Assembly: GCF_003626595.1 (NCBI RefSeq)
Contig: NZ_RBAK01000013.1
Coordinates: 119,947-183,946 of the forward strand
Origin: Micromonospora endolithica
GTDB lineage: Bacteria > Actinomycetota > Actinomycetes > Mycobacteriales > Micromonosporaceae
Length of the DNA stretch: 64,000 nucleotides
Direction of reading: 5' to 3'
The notes below the pieces were generated by a model. That model was not told the DNA's origin, searched no databases, and saw nothing but the letters and a program-made list of their open reading frames with translations. How positions within the stretch are numbered: the first letter of the stretch is position 1; each line of letters starts with the position of its first letter. Shown here piece by piece: positions 49,783 through 58,171 of this stretch. A program made the translations under genes and the position numbers.

Positions 49783-49862
49783 GCACGCCCGCACGCCCGC
49801 ACGCCCGCACGCCCGCACGCCCGCACGCCCGCACGCCCGCACGCCCGCACGCCCGCACGCCC
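49783..49862. repeat. Ten perfect tandem copies of an 8-bp unit (GCACGCCC)
   Basis: Units begin at 49783 and every 8 bp to 49855; all ten are identical. The run is intergenic, 28 bp after the terminator. Unit length is not a multiple of three, so copy-number change would shift any frame across it. Slippage is likely. Confidence 0.9.
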
Positions 49863-50091
49863 GGTCGCCCACGGCCCGGTTCGGCGGAAACCCGGTCGAT
49901 TCAATTTCCGCGTTCCCGACACTCCACGCAGCCCTCGGGGGTTGGTAATGCGGAGCGTGGCCCTTGCCGAAAATGCATAACTCCGGACATATGGCGCATG
50001 AGACGCTTTAATGGTTTCACGAGATTTAGTCGACCTTGGGGGTTTTCGTGAAGTTCTTTGGCGTTACCGGCCTGGTACGGAGGCGCGCCTG
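49863..50091. other. AT-richer leader region before the polysaccharide gene group
   Basis: Together with the repeat and terminator it makes a 376-bp gap without a gene. It is clearly less GC-rich than its surroundings, with GATTCAATTTCC, GAAAATGCATAACT, CGCTTTAATGG and GAGATTTAG. Such composition fits a promoter and 5' leader for the tyrosine-kinase gene. I could not fix a single promoter. The GGAGG at 50079-50083 is its ribosome-binding site. Confidence 0.45.
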
Positions 50092-51555
50092 ATGGACCTG
50101 TTCCGCCAACTCCGCCTGGTACGTCGCCACTGGTGGATCGTGCTCCTCACCGTCATGGTCGCCCTCGGGGTGACCACCCTGGTCACGGTCCGGGCCCAGC
50201 CCCGGTACGTCGCCTCGGTGACGTTCTTCGTCACCACCCCGAGCCAGGGCGTCTCCGACGCCTACCAGGGCGGCATGTTCCTCCAGCAGCGCGTCAAGTC
50301 GTACGCACAGTTGCTGACCAGCGACCGGCTGGCGCAGAGCGTGGTCGCCGAGAACCCGGTCGGGCTCACCGCCGAGCAGGTCCAGCGAAGCGTCGCCACC
50401 ACCACCGAGACCGGCACGGTCCTGCTGCGCGCGACGGTGACCGACACCGACCAGAACCGCGCCCTGCGGGTGACCGAGACCCTCTCGGCGAAGTTCGTCG
50501 AGCTGGTCGGGAAGGTCGAGACCAAGCCGGACGGGAACGCCGGACCGATCCGGATCGAGGTGGTCAGCGGCCCACGGGTCAGCTCCGCCCCGGTGTCGCC
50601 GCAACCGGTCCGCAACTTCGCCCTCGGTGGGCTGCTCGGCGTGCTCGCCGGCATCGGACTGGCGATCCTGCGCGGCCTCGCCGACGTGCGGATGCGGGAC
50701 GCGGCCGGCCTCCAGCGCACCACCGGCAGCCCGCTGCTGGGCGAGATCCCCTTCGAGAGCGGCGCGAAGGCGTCCCCGCTGATCATCGGCGACGCGGCGA
50801 CCTCGGCCCGCGCCGAGGCGGTCCGCAAGCTGCGGACCAACCTGCGCTTCGTCGACGTGCACGAGCCAGCCCGGGTCATCGCGGTCACCAGCGCCCTCCA
50901 GGGCGAGGGAAAGACCACCCTGTCCTGCAATCTGGCCATCGCGCTGGCCGAGGCCGGCTGGCGGGTACTGCTGGTCGACGCGGACCTGCGCCGCCCCAAG
51001 GTCGGCGACTATCTCGGGCTGGACGCCGGGGTCGGCCTGACCGACGTGCTGGTCGGCGACGTCGGGGTCGGCGACGTGGTCCAGCGCTGGGGCGACAAGT
51101 CCCTGCTGGTGCTGCCCAGCGGCTCGGCCCCGCCGAACCCGAGCGAGTTGCTCGGCTCCAAGGCGATGGCGGACCTGCTGCTGGCCCTGCGTGAGTCGGC
51201 CGACATCGTGATCATCGACACGGCGCCGCTGCTCGCGGTGACCGACGGTGTGGTGGTGGCCGTGCAGGCCGACGGCGCGCTGCTGGTCACCCAGCAGGGT
51301 CGCACGTCCCGGTCGCAGGTCGCCGCGGCGGCGCGGTCACTGCACTCGGTCTCCGTCCGCCTGCTCGGCTGCGTGCTCAACATGGCGAAGGTGCCGAAGG
51401 GCGACGCGTACCAGTACGAGGCGTACCGGGTCGTCGTGCCGGCCGAGCCGGTTCCGGCGCACGCCGGGCGTGGCGCCGCCCCCCGGCACGCGGAGAACCG
51501 GGACAACGGTCACGTCGGCGACCGCACGCAGGAACTCACCCGGCTGTCCGGATGA
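50092..51555 (+). CDS. Wzz-domain bacterial tyrosine kinase (polysaccharide co-polymerase)
   Basis: 487 residues from the ATG at 50092 with GGAGG 8 nt upstream. A Wzz domain with two membrane helices (HWWIVLLTVMVALGVTTLV near 13-31 and FALGGLLGVLAGIGLAIL near 177-194) encloses an extracellular part. The cytoplasmic BY-kinase has Walker A ALQGEGKTT with Lys274, Walker A' LLVDADLRRPK and Walker B IVIIDTAPLL. The C-terminal tyrosines (DAYQYEAYRVV) are a short version of the autophosphorylation cluster. It controls chain length or export of a surface polysaccharide. It is convergent with the phosphatase gene, overlapping by 20 bp. Confidence 0.93.
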   Translation: MDLFRQLRLVRRHWWIVLLTVMVALGVTTLVTVRAQPRYVASVTFFVTTPSQGVSDAYQGGMFLQQRVKSYAQLLTSDRLAQSVVAENPVGLTAEQVQRSVATTTETGTVLLRATVTDTDQNRALRVTETLSAKFVELVGKVETKPDGNAGPIRIEVVSGPRVSSAPVSPQPVRNFALGGLLGVLAGIGLAILRGLADVRMRDAAGLQRTTGSPLLGEIPFESGAKASPLIIGDAATSARAEAVRKLRTNLRFVDVHEPARVIAVTSALQGEGKTTLSCNLAIALAEAGWRVLLVDADLRRPKVGDYLGLDAGVGLTDVLVGDVGVGDVVQRWGDKSLLVLPSGSAPPNPSELLGSKAMADLLLALRESADIVIIDTAPLLAVTDGVVVAVQADGALLVTQQGRTSRSQVAAAARSLHSVSVRLLGCVLNMAKVPKGDAYQYEAYRVVVPAEPVPAHAGRGAAPRHAENRDNGHVGDRTQELTRLSG

Positions 51556-52111
51556 GCGCCGCCAGGGGCCGCATCGCACGTTCGATCTCCTCGGCGCAGC
51601 GCCGGAAGTCGGCCGCGGACCCACCGACCGGATCCACCAGGTCGTCCGCGTCCGCGGCGGCGGGTTGCAGACGTCCCCGGGCGCGGGCGGCGGCCTCCAC
51701 CGCCGACCGCAACGGGCCGACCGTGCCGCCCCGGACCGGTGCCACCGGGTCCGGGGCGGTCCCGGCCGCGGCGGCCAGCCGACCGAACTGGCGCAGGGTG
51801 AAGGTCCGGTGCAGGGCGGCCGGGGCCAGCGCCGTGCAGAGCGATCGCTGGCGCCGGGTCGCGGTCAGCACCACCGTCGCCCCGGCCAGGTATTCCGCGC
51901 GCAGTCGCCGGCTGCGGAACGCCCGGGGGTCGGCGCCGGTGCCGGCGGCGATCTCGGCCGCGTACGGGTGCATCGCCAGGTCGTCGTGGGCGTCGGTGCC
52001 CGCGCTGGCCACCAGCACGGGCTGGTCGGCCAGCAGGCGACGCGCGATGTACTCCGCCATCGGCGAGCGGCACAGGTTGGCGTGGCACACGAACAGCACC
52101 CGGTCGACCAT
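51536..52111 (-). CDS. Low-molecular-weight protein tyrosine phosphatase
   Basis: 191 residues from the ATG at 52111. The catalytic loop C-x5-R-S is right at the start: VCHANLCRSPMAE (Cys9, Arg15). The family's later Asp-Pro acid is probably the DP in APDPVAPVRGG or DDLVDPVGG. The insertion of basic and Ala-rich segments makes it longer than the typical 150 residues. It is the natural opponent of the tyrosine kinase on the other strand; the two genes overlap tail to tail by 20 bp. The insertion (AAAARARGRLQPAAADA) is atypical. Confidence 0.87.
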   Translation of the reverse strand: MVDRVLFVCHANLCRSPMAEYIARRLLADQPVLVASAGTDAHDDLAMHPYAAEIAAGTGADPRAFRSRRLRAEYLAGATVVLTATRRQRSLCTALAPAALHRTFTLRQFGRLAAAAGTAPDPVAPVRGGTVGPLRSAVEAAARARGRLQPAAADADDLVDPVGGSAADFRRCAEEIERAMRPLAALIRTAG

Positions 52112-52267
52112 GGCGAACCCTCTCGGTACTGCGGTCGCGGGAAGTCCGGCCGCGGCGCGGCGCGGCCGGCGGTGGCCGGACGCGGAGGGGTTGTCCGCAT
52201 CGTACGCGCGGGTCGCGCCCCGGCACGCCGCCGCGCCGGCACCTCCGGGGCCGCCGGAGGTGTCCCG

Positions 52268-53503
52268 GTGAGGATCGGAATCCTGTCCTACCACTTCCCG
52301 CCCGAACCGGCCTTCATCCCGGGCAGCCTCGCCGAGGAACTGGCCCGCCGCGGTCACGAGGTGCGGGTACTCACCGGGTTCCCGGACTATCCGGGCGGCC
52401 ATGTCTACCCGGGTTGGCGCCAGCGGTGGCGGCACGAGACCCGCAGCGAACGGCTCACCGTGCGGCGGGTGCCCCGCTACACCGGCGCCGACGCGTCGGT
52501 CGGCGGCCGGACGGCCGCGTACCTCTCCTTCGCCGGCAGTGTCGCGCTGGTCGGGCCGCGGTTCCTGGCCGGTGTGGACGTGCTCTACGTGCACCAGCCG
52601 CCGGCCACCGCGTTCGCCGCCGCCGGGTTGCTGCGCCTGCTCGGGCGGGTGCCGACCGTGCTGCACGTCCAGGACGTGTGGGCCGCCGACGACCCGGCGG
52701 GCGCGGCGCGGCAGCGGTGGACGGCGCGGCTGGGCGCGGCGATGGCCCGTACCTACCGCGTCGCGGACCGCGTCGCGGTGGCCGCGCCGAGCCTGCGTGA
52801 CCTCGTGGTGGCCGCCGGGGCGGAACCGGCGCGGGTCGACGTCGTCCTGAACTGGACCGACGAGCGGATCTTCCATCCCGCCCGGCCCAGCCCCGCCGCC
52901 CGGCGGCTGATCGGGCACGACGGTCGCTGCGTGGTGATGCACGCCGGGACCATCGGCGCCCGGCAGGGGCTGGAGACGGCGGTCCGCGCGGCGGCCGCTC
53001 TGGACGGCACGATGGACCTGGTCCTGGTGGGATCGGGGCCCGAGGAGCGGCGGGTGCGGGGGCTCGCCGCCGAACTGGGCGCGGACAACGTGCGGTTCGT
53101 CGGACGTCGCTCACCGCTGGACATGCCCGACCTGTACGCGGCGGCCGACTACCAGCTGGTCATGCTCCGGGATCTGCCGGAGCTGCGCGGGACCCTGCCC
53201 GGGAAGCTCCAGGCCGCGTTCTCCTGTGCCGCCCCGGTGGTGGCCTCCGCCGGTGGCGACACCGCCGAGGTGGTCGAGCGGGCGCGCGCGGGGCTCTCCT
53301 GCCCGCCGGAGGACTGGGCCACGCTGGCCGACCGGTTCTGGCTCGCCGCGACCATCCCGCCGCCGGCCCGCATCGACATGGGTCGGCGTGGCCGGGAGAC
53401 GTACCTGCGGGAGATGTCCATGCCGGCGGGCGTGGACCGGGTCGAGCGGCTGCTGTACGACGCGGTCGGCGGCCGTACCACGGCCCCCGCCGGGCGCGAG
53501 TAA
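52268..53503 (+). CDS. Glycosyltransferase family 4 (WbuB-like)
   Basis: 411 residues from a GTG (GGTGTCCC upstream; weak ribosome-binding site). GT-B fold: N-terminal ILSYHFPPEPAFIPGSLAEELARRGHEVRVLTGFPDYPGG in segments, which is typical of WbuB-like enzymes of O-antigen and exopolysaccharide clusters; the C-terminal half has VVMHAGTIGARQGLETAV, LVLVGSGPEERRV, VRFVGRRSPLDMPDLYAAADY and the E-x(7)-E-like LPGKLQAAFSCAAPVVAS. It adds a sugar to a lipid-linked precursor at the cytoplasmic membrane. Donor unknown. Confidence 0.9.
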   Translation: MRIGILSYHFPPEPAFIPGSLAEELARRGHEVRVLTGFPDYPGGHVYPGWRQRWRHETRSERLTVRRVPRYTGADASVGGRTAAYLSFAGSVALVGPRFLAGVDVLYVHQPPATAFAAAGLLRLLGRVPTVLHVQDVWAADDPAGAARQRWTARLGAAMARTYRVADRVAVAAPSLRDLVVAAGAEPARVDVVLNWTDERIFHPARPSPAARRLIGHDGRCVVMHAGTIGARQGLETAVRAAAALDGTMDLVLVGSGPEERRVRGLAAELGADNVRFVGRRSPLDMPDLYAAADYQLVMLRDLPELRGTLPGKLQAAFSCAAPVVASAGGDTAEVVERARAGLSCPPEDWATLADRFWLAATIPPPARIDMGRRGRETYLREMSMPAGVDRVERLLYDAVGGRTTAPAGRE

Positions 53504-53514
53504 CCCTCACTTAA

Positions 53515-53560
53515 CGCTCAGAAGCGTCTTTTACCGACCCAGTCGGTCGTTACGTGTTAG
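53515..53560 (+). promoter_or_regulatory. Possible promoter/operator before the DUF4012 gene
   Basis: A locally AT-richer stretch with ACCGAC-CCA-GTCGGT (53533-53547, a perfect 6-bp dyad) followed by TACGTGTTAGG. The gene starts about 70 nt further on. Confidence 0.3.
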
Positions 53561-53615
53561 GAAACGTCATGACGAACGTGGCTACCTGTCCGATTTCGGG
53601 CGAACGGAGTGTGGT

Positions 53616-55445
53616 GTGACGGAGACCCGGAGCGGGCGCCGTCCGGACGGCCCAGCGGCCTACACCGGGCTGGAGCGCCGCCGACCCAGCCGTCGGCGGT
53701 CCCGTCGTCGCCGGCGCGCCCGGCTGCGTCGGGTTCTGCTCGTCGGCCTGGTGGTGGGCTCGCTGCTGCTGGTGACCGGGGGATGGGTGGGCCTGCGCGG
53801 CTGGCAGGCCCGCGCCCACCTGCTCAACGCCGCGGGGCTCGCCCGCGACCTGAGCGGCCAGGTGGTCGGCGGGGACGTCGACCGGGCCCAGCGGACGCTG
53901 GCCGCGCTCCAGGAGCAGGCCGCGGCGGCTCGGGCGGCGACCGGGGACCCGGGCTGGTCGCTCGGCCGCCGGGCACCGTTCGCGGGAGACAACCTCGCCG
54001 CCGTACGCCAGATCGCGGTGGCCATCGACAACCTGTCCCGCCAGGCGTTCCCGGCGCTGCTGCGGACCGACCTGAGCAGCCTGTTGCCCAGCGGCGGCAA
54101 GGTGGACGTGGGTCGGCTCCGCACCATCTCGGCGGAGATAACCGGGGTGGACGGCGCGGTCCAGACCGTCCGGACCGACCTCGCCGAGGTGCCCACCGAC
54201 GGCCTGGTCCGCCAGGTGGCGCAGGCGCTGGACGGTCTGCGGGCGGAGATCGACCGGCTGGCCGCCCTGACCGCGGCCGCCGATCAGGCCGCCCGGCTCC
54301 TGCCGCCGCTGCTCGGCGCGGACGGGCCCCGCCGCTTTCTGCTGGTGTCCCAGAATCCCGCCGAGCTGCGCGCCACCGGCGGCATGTTCGGCGCGTACGC
54401 GGTGCTGCACACCGAGGCGGGCCGGGTCCGGATGGGTCGGCAGGGCGCGAGCGCGGAGCTGCAACGTTTCACCCCGCCGCTCGCCGTCCCGCCCGAGGTT
54501 CGTGCCGCCTGGGGTGACCTGCCCGGCATCTACCCGGCCGACGTGAATCTCTCGCCGCACTTCCCGACCGCCGCCGCGCTCTACCGGGAGATGTTCCGGC
54601 GCAAGACCGGCGTGACCGTCGACGGCGTACTGGCGGTGGACCCGGTGGTGCTGTCGTACCTGTTGGCGGTCACCGGCCCGGTGCTGGTTCCCGGCGGCGC
54701 CCCGCTGGCCAGCGACACCGTGGTGCGCACCCTGCTCAGCGACGCGTACCAGCGGCTCGACACGCTGGAGCAGGACCGCTTCTTCGCGGCTGCCGGGGCG
54801 CGGGTGTTCGACACGATGTTCACGAAGAATGTCAACCCTAGGGGGTTCTTGTCCGCATTCGACCGTGCTGTACGTGAACGCCGTATATTGTTCTGGAGTG
54901 CCCGACCTGAGGAACAGCGGATGTTCGGCGACAGCCGGATGGCCGGTGTGCTTCCGGAGAAGGACACCGTGCCGACCGTCGGCGTGTTTCTCAACGACGG
55001 CAGCGGCGCGAAGCTCGGCTACTACCTCCGGCCCACGGCCACCCTCACCGTGGGCGACTGCCAGTCGGACGGCCGACGTGAACTACGGCTGCGGATCACC
55101 CTGCACTCGGCGGCGCCGAAGTCCGGACTCAGCGAGTCCGTTCTCGGCCTCGGCCTGGCGGGCGACCCGTACACCGTCCGCACGTTGGTGTCCGTCCACA
55201 GCCCGGCCGGCGGCACGGTGCTCTCCGCCCGTCTCGACGGGGTCGAGACAGCGGTCGGCGCGGGCAGTGAACGGAACCGGCACACGGCGACCGCGAACGT
55301 CGAGGTGGGCCCCGGCGCCACCCGCACGTTGGAGGTGGCCGTGCTGACGGCGAAGACCGGCAGCGGTTCGGCCGAGTTGTGGTTGACCCCCACCGCCACC
55401 CCCTGGACCACCCAAGTTGTCACCGCACCAAGCTGTGATCAGTAG
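53616..55445 (+). CDS. DUF4012 domain-containing membrane-anchored protein
   Basis: 609 residues from the GTG at 53616. A very basic N-terminus (RRRPSRRRSRRRRRARLRR) precedes one membrane helix (VLLVGLVVGSLLLVTGGWVGL, about 36-57). A helical extracellular part follows, then the DUF4012 domain: FLLVSQNPAELRATGGMFGAYAVLH, DVNLSPHFPTAAALYREMFRRKTGVTVDGVLAVDPVVLSYLLAVTGPV in segments, and the arginine-rich EERILFWSARPEEQR-like region. DUF4012 proteins are common in actinobacterial polysaccharide clusters, but their activity is unknown. Followed after 13 nt by an LPVTG protein. Confidence 0.87.
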   Translation: MTETRSGRRPDGPAAYTGLERRRPSRRRSRRRRRARLRRVLLVGLVVGSLLLVTGGWVGLRGWQARAHLLNAAGLARDLSGQVVGGDVDRAQRTLAALQEQAAAARAATGDPGWSLGRRAPFAGDNLAAVRQIAVAIDNLSRQAFPALLRTDLSSLLPSGGKVDVGRLRTISAEITGVDGAVQTVRTDLAEVPTDGLVRQVAQALDGLRAEIDRLAALTAAADQAARLLPPLLGADGPRRFLLVSQNPAELRATGGMFGAYAVLHTEAGRVRMGRQGASAELQRFTPPLAVPPEVRAAWGDLPGIYPADVNLSPHFPTAAALYREMFRRKTGVTVDGVLAVDPVVLSYLLAVTGPVLVPGGAPLASDTVVRTLLSDAYQRLDTLEQDRFFAAAGARVFDTMFTKNVNPRGFLSAFDRAVRERRILFWSARPEEQRMFGDSRMAGVLPEKDTVPTVGVFLNDGSGAKLGYYLRPTATLTVGDCQSDGRRELRLRITLHSAAPKSGLSESVLGLGLAGDPYTVRTLVSVHSPAGGTVLSARLDGVETAVGAGSERNRHTATANVEVGPGATRTLEVAVLTAKTGSGSAELWLTPTATPWTTQVVTAPSCDQ

Positions 55446-55458
55446 GAGGGAACCCATC

Positions 55459-56103
55459 ATGCGGCTAACCCGCATCATCATGGCGCTCACGGTCGGCCTG
55501 GCCGTGGTCGCCGTACCGACAGCGGCGGGAGCGGCGCAGCCGCAGCCACAGCCGCCGGTCGTCACCGCCACACCTCAGCCCCCGGTGTATCCACCGGGCC
55601 CGGCGACCCTCACGGTGAACCCGCCGACGGTGACCGTCGGCACCACCGTCCAGCTCGTCGGCAGCGGCTTCCTGCCGGGCGAGACCGTCAACATCAGCTA
55701 CACCACCACCCCGTTCGCCGCCGGCGTCCCGGGCGCCGACCGGGCCCGGCGCAGCGACGGCTCCGCGGTCGCCATGGCACCGGTCTCGTTCCAGCAGGCA
55801 CCGACGCCCACCTCGGGCACCCTGGTGGCGACGGCCGGCCCGGACGGCACCTTCACCATTCCGTTCACGCCCTACTACCCGGGCAAGTACACCTTCACCG
55901 CGGTCGGCGCCACCTCGGGCAAGGTCGCCACGGCGACGCTGATCGTGTTGAAGAAGAAGCAGCCGCCGCTGCCGGTGACCGGTGACAGCCTCGGCACGCC
56001 GATGAAGGTCGGCGGTGGCCTGGTCGGCGCCGGTGCGGTGCTCCTGCTGCTGAGCGTGGCGTGGCGCAAGCGGCACCGGTTCGGTATCGGGACCACCCGC
56101 TGA
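55459..56103 (+). CDS. LPXTG-type cell-wall-anchored surface protein
   Basis: 214 residues from the ATG at 55459 with an AGGAGGG ribosome-binding site. Signal peptide: TRIIMALTVGLAVVAVPTAAGA (to about residue 26). A Pro/Gln-rich stretch is followed by an Ig-like/IPT beta domain (PPTVTVGTTVQLVGSGFLPGETVNISYTTTP). The sorting signal is complete: LPVTG near residue 176, a hydrophobic helix (VGGGLVGAGAVLLLLSVAW) and the positive RKRHRFG tail. A sortase outside this window would attach it to peptidoglycan. Probably co-transcribed with the DUF4012 gene. Confidence 0.88.
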   Translation: MRLTRIIMALTVGLAVVAVPTAAGAAQPQPQPPVVTATPQPPVYPPGPATLTVNPPTVTVGTTVQLVGSGFLPGETVNISYTTTPFAAGVPGADRARRSDGSAVAMAPVSFQQAPTPTSGTLVATAGPDGTFTIPFTPYYPGKYTFTAVGATSGKVATATLIVLKKKQPPLPVTGDSLGTPMKVGGGLVGAGAVLLLLSVAWRKRHRFGIGTTR

Positions 56104-56116
56104 CCCTGACCCAGCT

Positions 56117-56153
56117 CCGGGCGGTGCCCGGACCGGTTCCGGGCACCGCCCGG
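56117..56153. terminator. Terminator hairpin 1 between convergent genes
   Basis: CCGGGCGGTGCCCGG (56117-56131) with CCGGGCACCGCCCGG (56139-56153): a perfect 15-bp stem with a 7-nt loop, 13 nt after the LPVTG gene. Confidence 0.85.
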
Positions 56154-56166
56154 ACGACGTAGGGAT

Positions 56167-56197
56167 GGCGCCCGCCGGATCCACTCCGGCGGGCGCC
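56167..56197. terminator. Terminator hairpin 2 between convergent genes
   Basis: GGCGCCCGCCGGA (56167-56179) with TCCGGCGGGCGCC (56185-56197): a perfect 13-bp stem with a 5-nt loop, downstream of the MFS gene on the other strand. Confidence 0.75.
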
Positions 56198-56239
56198 GCC
56201 GCACGGACAGCGACTGTCCACGATTCACGTTGGTGCCGG

Positions 56240-57676
56240 TCAGCGGTGGTGGTGCAGGACGTCGACGAGGGCGGCGATGAGCGCCAGCGCGATGATTCCC
56301 GCCGCCAGCAACAGTGAGTGCCGGAACGCGGCCGACCAGTCGCCGTCGTTGGCGGCCAGGGACGAGAAGAAGACCGAGCCCACGGCGGCGATACCGGCGG
56401 CGGAGCCGATCCGCTGGCCGGTCTGGAGCATGCCCGCCCCGCTACCGGCCTGCGGCACCGGCACCTCGGCGAGGGTGAGTGTCTGGTTCGGCGCGATGAC
56501 CAGACCGCTGCCCAGCCCGGCGACCAGCAGCGGCCCGGCCGTCCACCAGCCCACCGGCGCGCCGTCGGGCACCGCGCCCAGCACCAGCACCACACCGACC
56601 AGGCCGACGACGACGCCGACCAGTCCGACCGCGACCAGCGGCCGCCCGTACCGGTTGACGATCCGGCCACCCAGCGCGGACGCGGCGGCGGAGCCCAACG
56701 CGAACGGGGTGATCGCCAGGCCGGCGAGCAGGGCGCTGTAGCCGAGGCCGTTCTGCAGGTACAGCGTGAAGATGAAGAAGATCGCGGTGAACCCGCCGAA
56801 GTAGACCAGCGCGATCACCGCGCCCAGCACGTACGACCGCAGGCCGAACAGCCGCAGGTCGAACAGCGGTTCGTGGCGGCGCGCGTACCACCGTTCCCAC
56901 AGTCCGAAGGCGAGCAGGGTGCCCAGGCCGGCGGGCACGAGCAGCCACTTCGCCGGGTCGCGCCACTGTTCCTGCACCAGCGGCAGCAGCACCAGCACCA
57001 CCCCGACGCCGAGCAGCACGACGCCGACCGGGTCCATCCGGCGGTGGTCGGCACGGCCGGCCGGGCGGGTGGGCAGCAGGCGCCAGCCGAGCACCACGGC
57101 CACCACGCCGACCGGGACGTTGACGAAGAACACCCAGCGCCAGCCGTGTTCGGGGCCGCCGAGCGCGATGAGCAGGCCGCCGAGCAGCGGACCGACCGCG
57201 GTGGAGATGCCGATGGTGGCGCCGAGCAGCCCGAACGGCCGCCCCCGTTCCGGTCCCCGGAACAGTTCCTGGATCACCCCGGTGACCTGCGGGTTGACGA
57301 TTCCGGCGGCGGCGCCCTGGAGCAGCCGGGCGGCGATCAGCCACTGCGGCGAGGGGGCCAGGCCGGCCAGCGCGCTGGTCGCCGTGAACAGGGCGATCCC
57401 GACGACGAAGGCGGTACGCCGCCCGTGGGCGTCGCCGTAGCGTCCGGCGGGCACCAGCACCAGACCGAAGGTCAGCGCGTACCCGGACAGGATCCACTGG
57501 AGATCGCTCGGAGAGGCGTCCAGGGCGCGTTCCATCGACGGCACCGCCACGTTGACGATGCTCACGTCCAGCAGCGTCATGAACGCGGCGACCAGGCCGA
57601 CCGCGAGGGCGGACCAGCGCCGTGGGTCCGGCGGCGCGGTCGCGTCGCCCGGTGCGGGCGCGGCTGCGGTGCTCAT
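56240..57676 (-). CDS. MFS transporter, DHA2 family (EmrB/QacA-type, 14 spans)
   Basis: 478 residues with 14 predicted membrane helices. Signature parts: AFMTLLDVSIVNVAVPSMERAL (helix 1, motif D1 of drug:H+ antiporters), WILSGYALTFGLVLVPAGRYGDAHGRR (motif A at the 2-3 loop) and the motif C-like GATIGISTAVGPLLGGLLI. Exports drugs or toxic metabolites in exchange for protons. A CACGTG-centred sequence (GATCACGTGTGAC, about 57696-57708) lies in the region upstream of its start and may be an operator. A small winged-helix gene lies 66 nt upstream on the same strand. Confidence 0.92.
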   Translation of the reverse strand: MSTAAAPAPGDATAPPDPRRWSALAVGLVAAFMTLLDVSIVNVAVPSMERALDASPSDLQWILSGYALTFGLVLVPAGRYGDAHGRRTAFVVGIALFTATSALAGLAPSPQWLIAARLLQGAAAGIVNPQVTGVIQELFRGPERGRPFGLLGATIGISTAVGPLLGGLLIALGGPEHGWRWVFFVNVPVGVVAVVLGWRLLPTRPAGRADHRRMDPVGVVLLGVGVVLVLLPLVQEQWRDPAKWLLVPAGLGTLLAFGLWERWYARRHEPLFDLRLFGLRSYVLGAVIALVYFGGFTAIFFIFTLYLQNGLGYSALLAGLAITPFALGSAAASALGGRIVNRYGRPLVAVGLVGVVVGLVGVVLVLGAVPDGAPVGWWTAGPLLVAGLGSGLVIAPNQTLTLAEVPVPQAGSGAGMLQTGQRIGSAAGIAAVGSVFFSSLAANDGDWSAAFRHSLLLAAGIIALALIAALVDVLHHHR

Positions 57677-57742
57677 CGTCGCCTCCGGGCATGTCGATCA
57701 CGTGTGACTGACCGCCCTACCCGGCGGGCGCGCGCCGAACCG

Positions 57743-57979
57743 TCACGCCATCTGACGGGCGCAGAACCGGGGCCCGAAGTCCAGCCCGGCCATCGGCGAG
57801 TCCTCCCGGTGCAGCAGGTTCTTCTCGGTGAGCTGGTGCAGCGGCTCGCGCAACTGGTCCTCGGTGAGCCCCGACTCCTGGGCGATCAGGTCCGGGTACG
57901 GCACCTGGCCGCGGACCTCCAGCGCCGCCACCGCCTCGTACACCCGGGCTTCGACGTCCGACAGTTGGACCTGCTGCAT
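57743..57979 (-). CDS. Small winged-helix-like protein, unknown function
   Basis: 78 residues from an ATG with a strong AAGGAGGA ribosome-binding site. Almost the entire length is one winged helix: VEARVYEAVAALEVRGQVPYPDLIAQESGLTEDQLREPLHQLTEKNLLHRE in segments, ending MAGLDFGPRFCARQMA. It could be a small regulator of the MFS gene that follows on the same strand, or a general actinobacterial protein of unknown role. No family name recognised. Confidence 0.7.
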   Translation of the reverse strand: MQQVQLSDVEARVYEAVAALEVRGQVPYPDLIAQESGLTEDQLREPLHQLTEKNLLHREDSPMAGLDFGPRFCARQMA

Positions 57980-58159
57980 GATGTCCTCCTTCGCTCGGCG
58001 CCGCGACGCGGCAGCCCGCGTCGGGGCGGAAGTACCCGCGCGGGGGCAGGTCCTCCGTGCGCCGGTTACCCGTCGGCCGACCGAAGATGCCCACCCGATC
58101 GGGCGGACGTGACGGCTGCCGCGCGGTGCTGTCGGCCGCCCCCGGTGGTGGGTCTGTCC

Positions 58160-58165
58160 TAGGCT
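58160..58165 (+). promoter_or_regulatory. -10 box of a leaderless gene
   Basis: TAGGCT, 6 nt before the ATG at 58172. The rest of the 192-bp gap before it shows nothing else. Confidence 0.5.
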
Positions 58166-58171
58166 GCACCG

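Noticed and set aside
49783..49862. CRISPR array
   Set aside because: Units are 8 bp with no spacers; simple tandem repeat.
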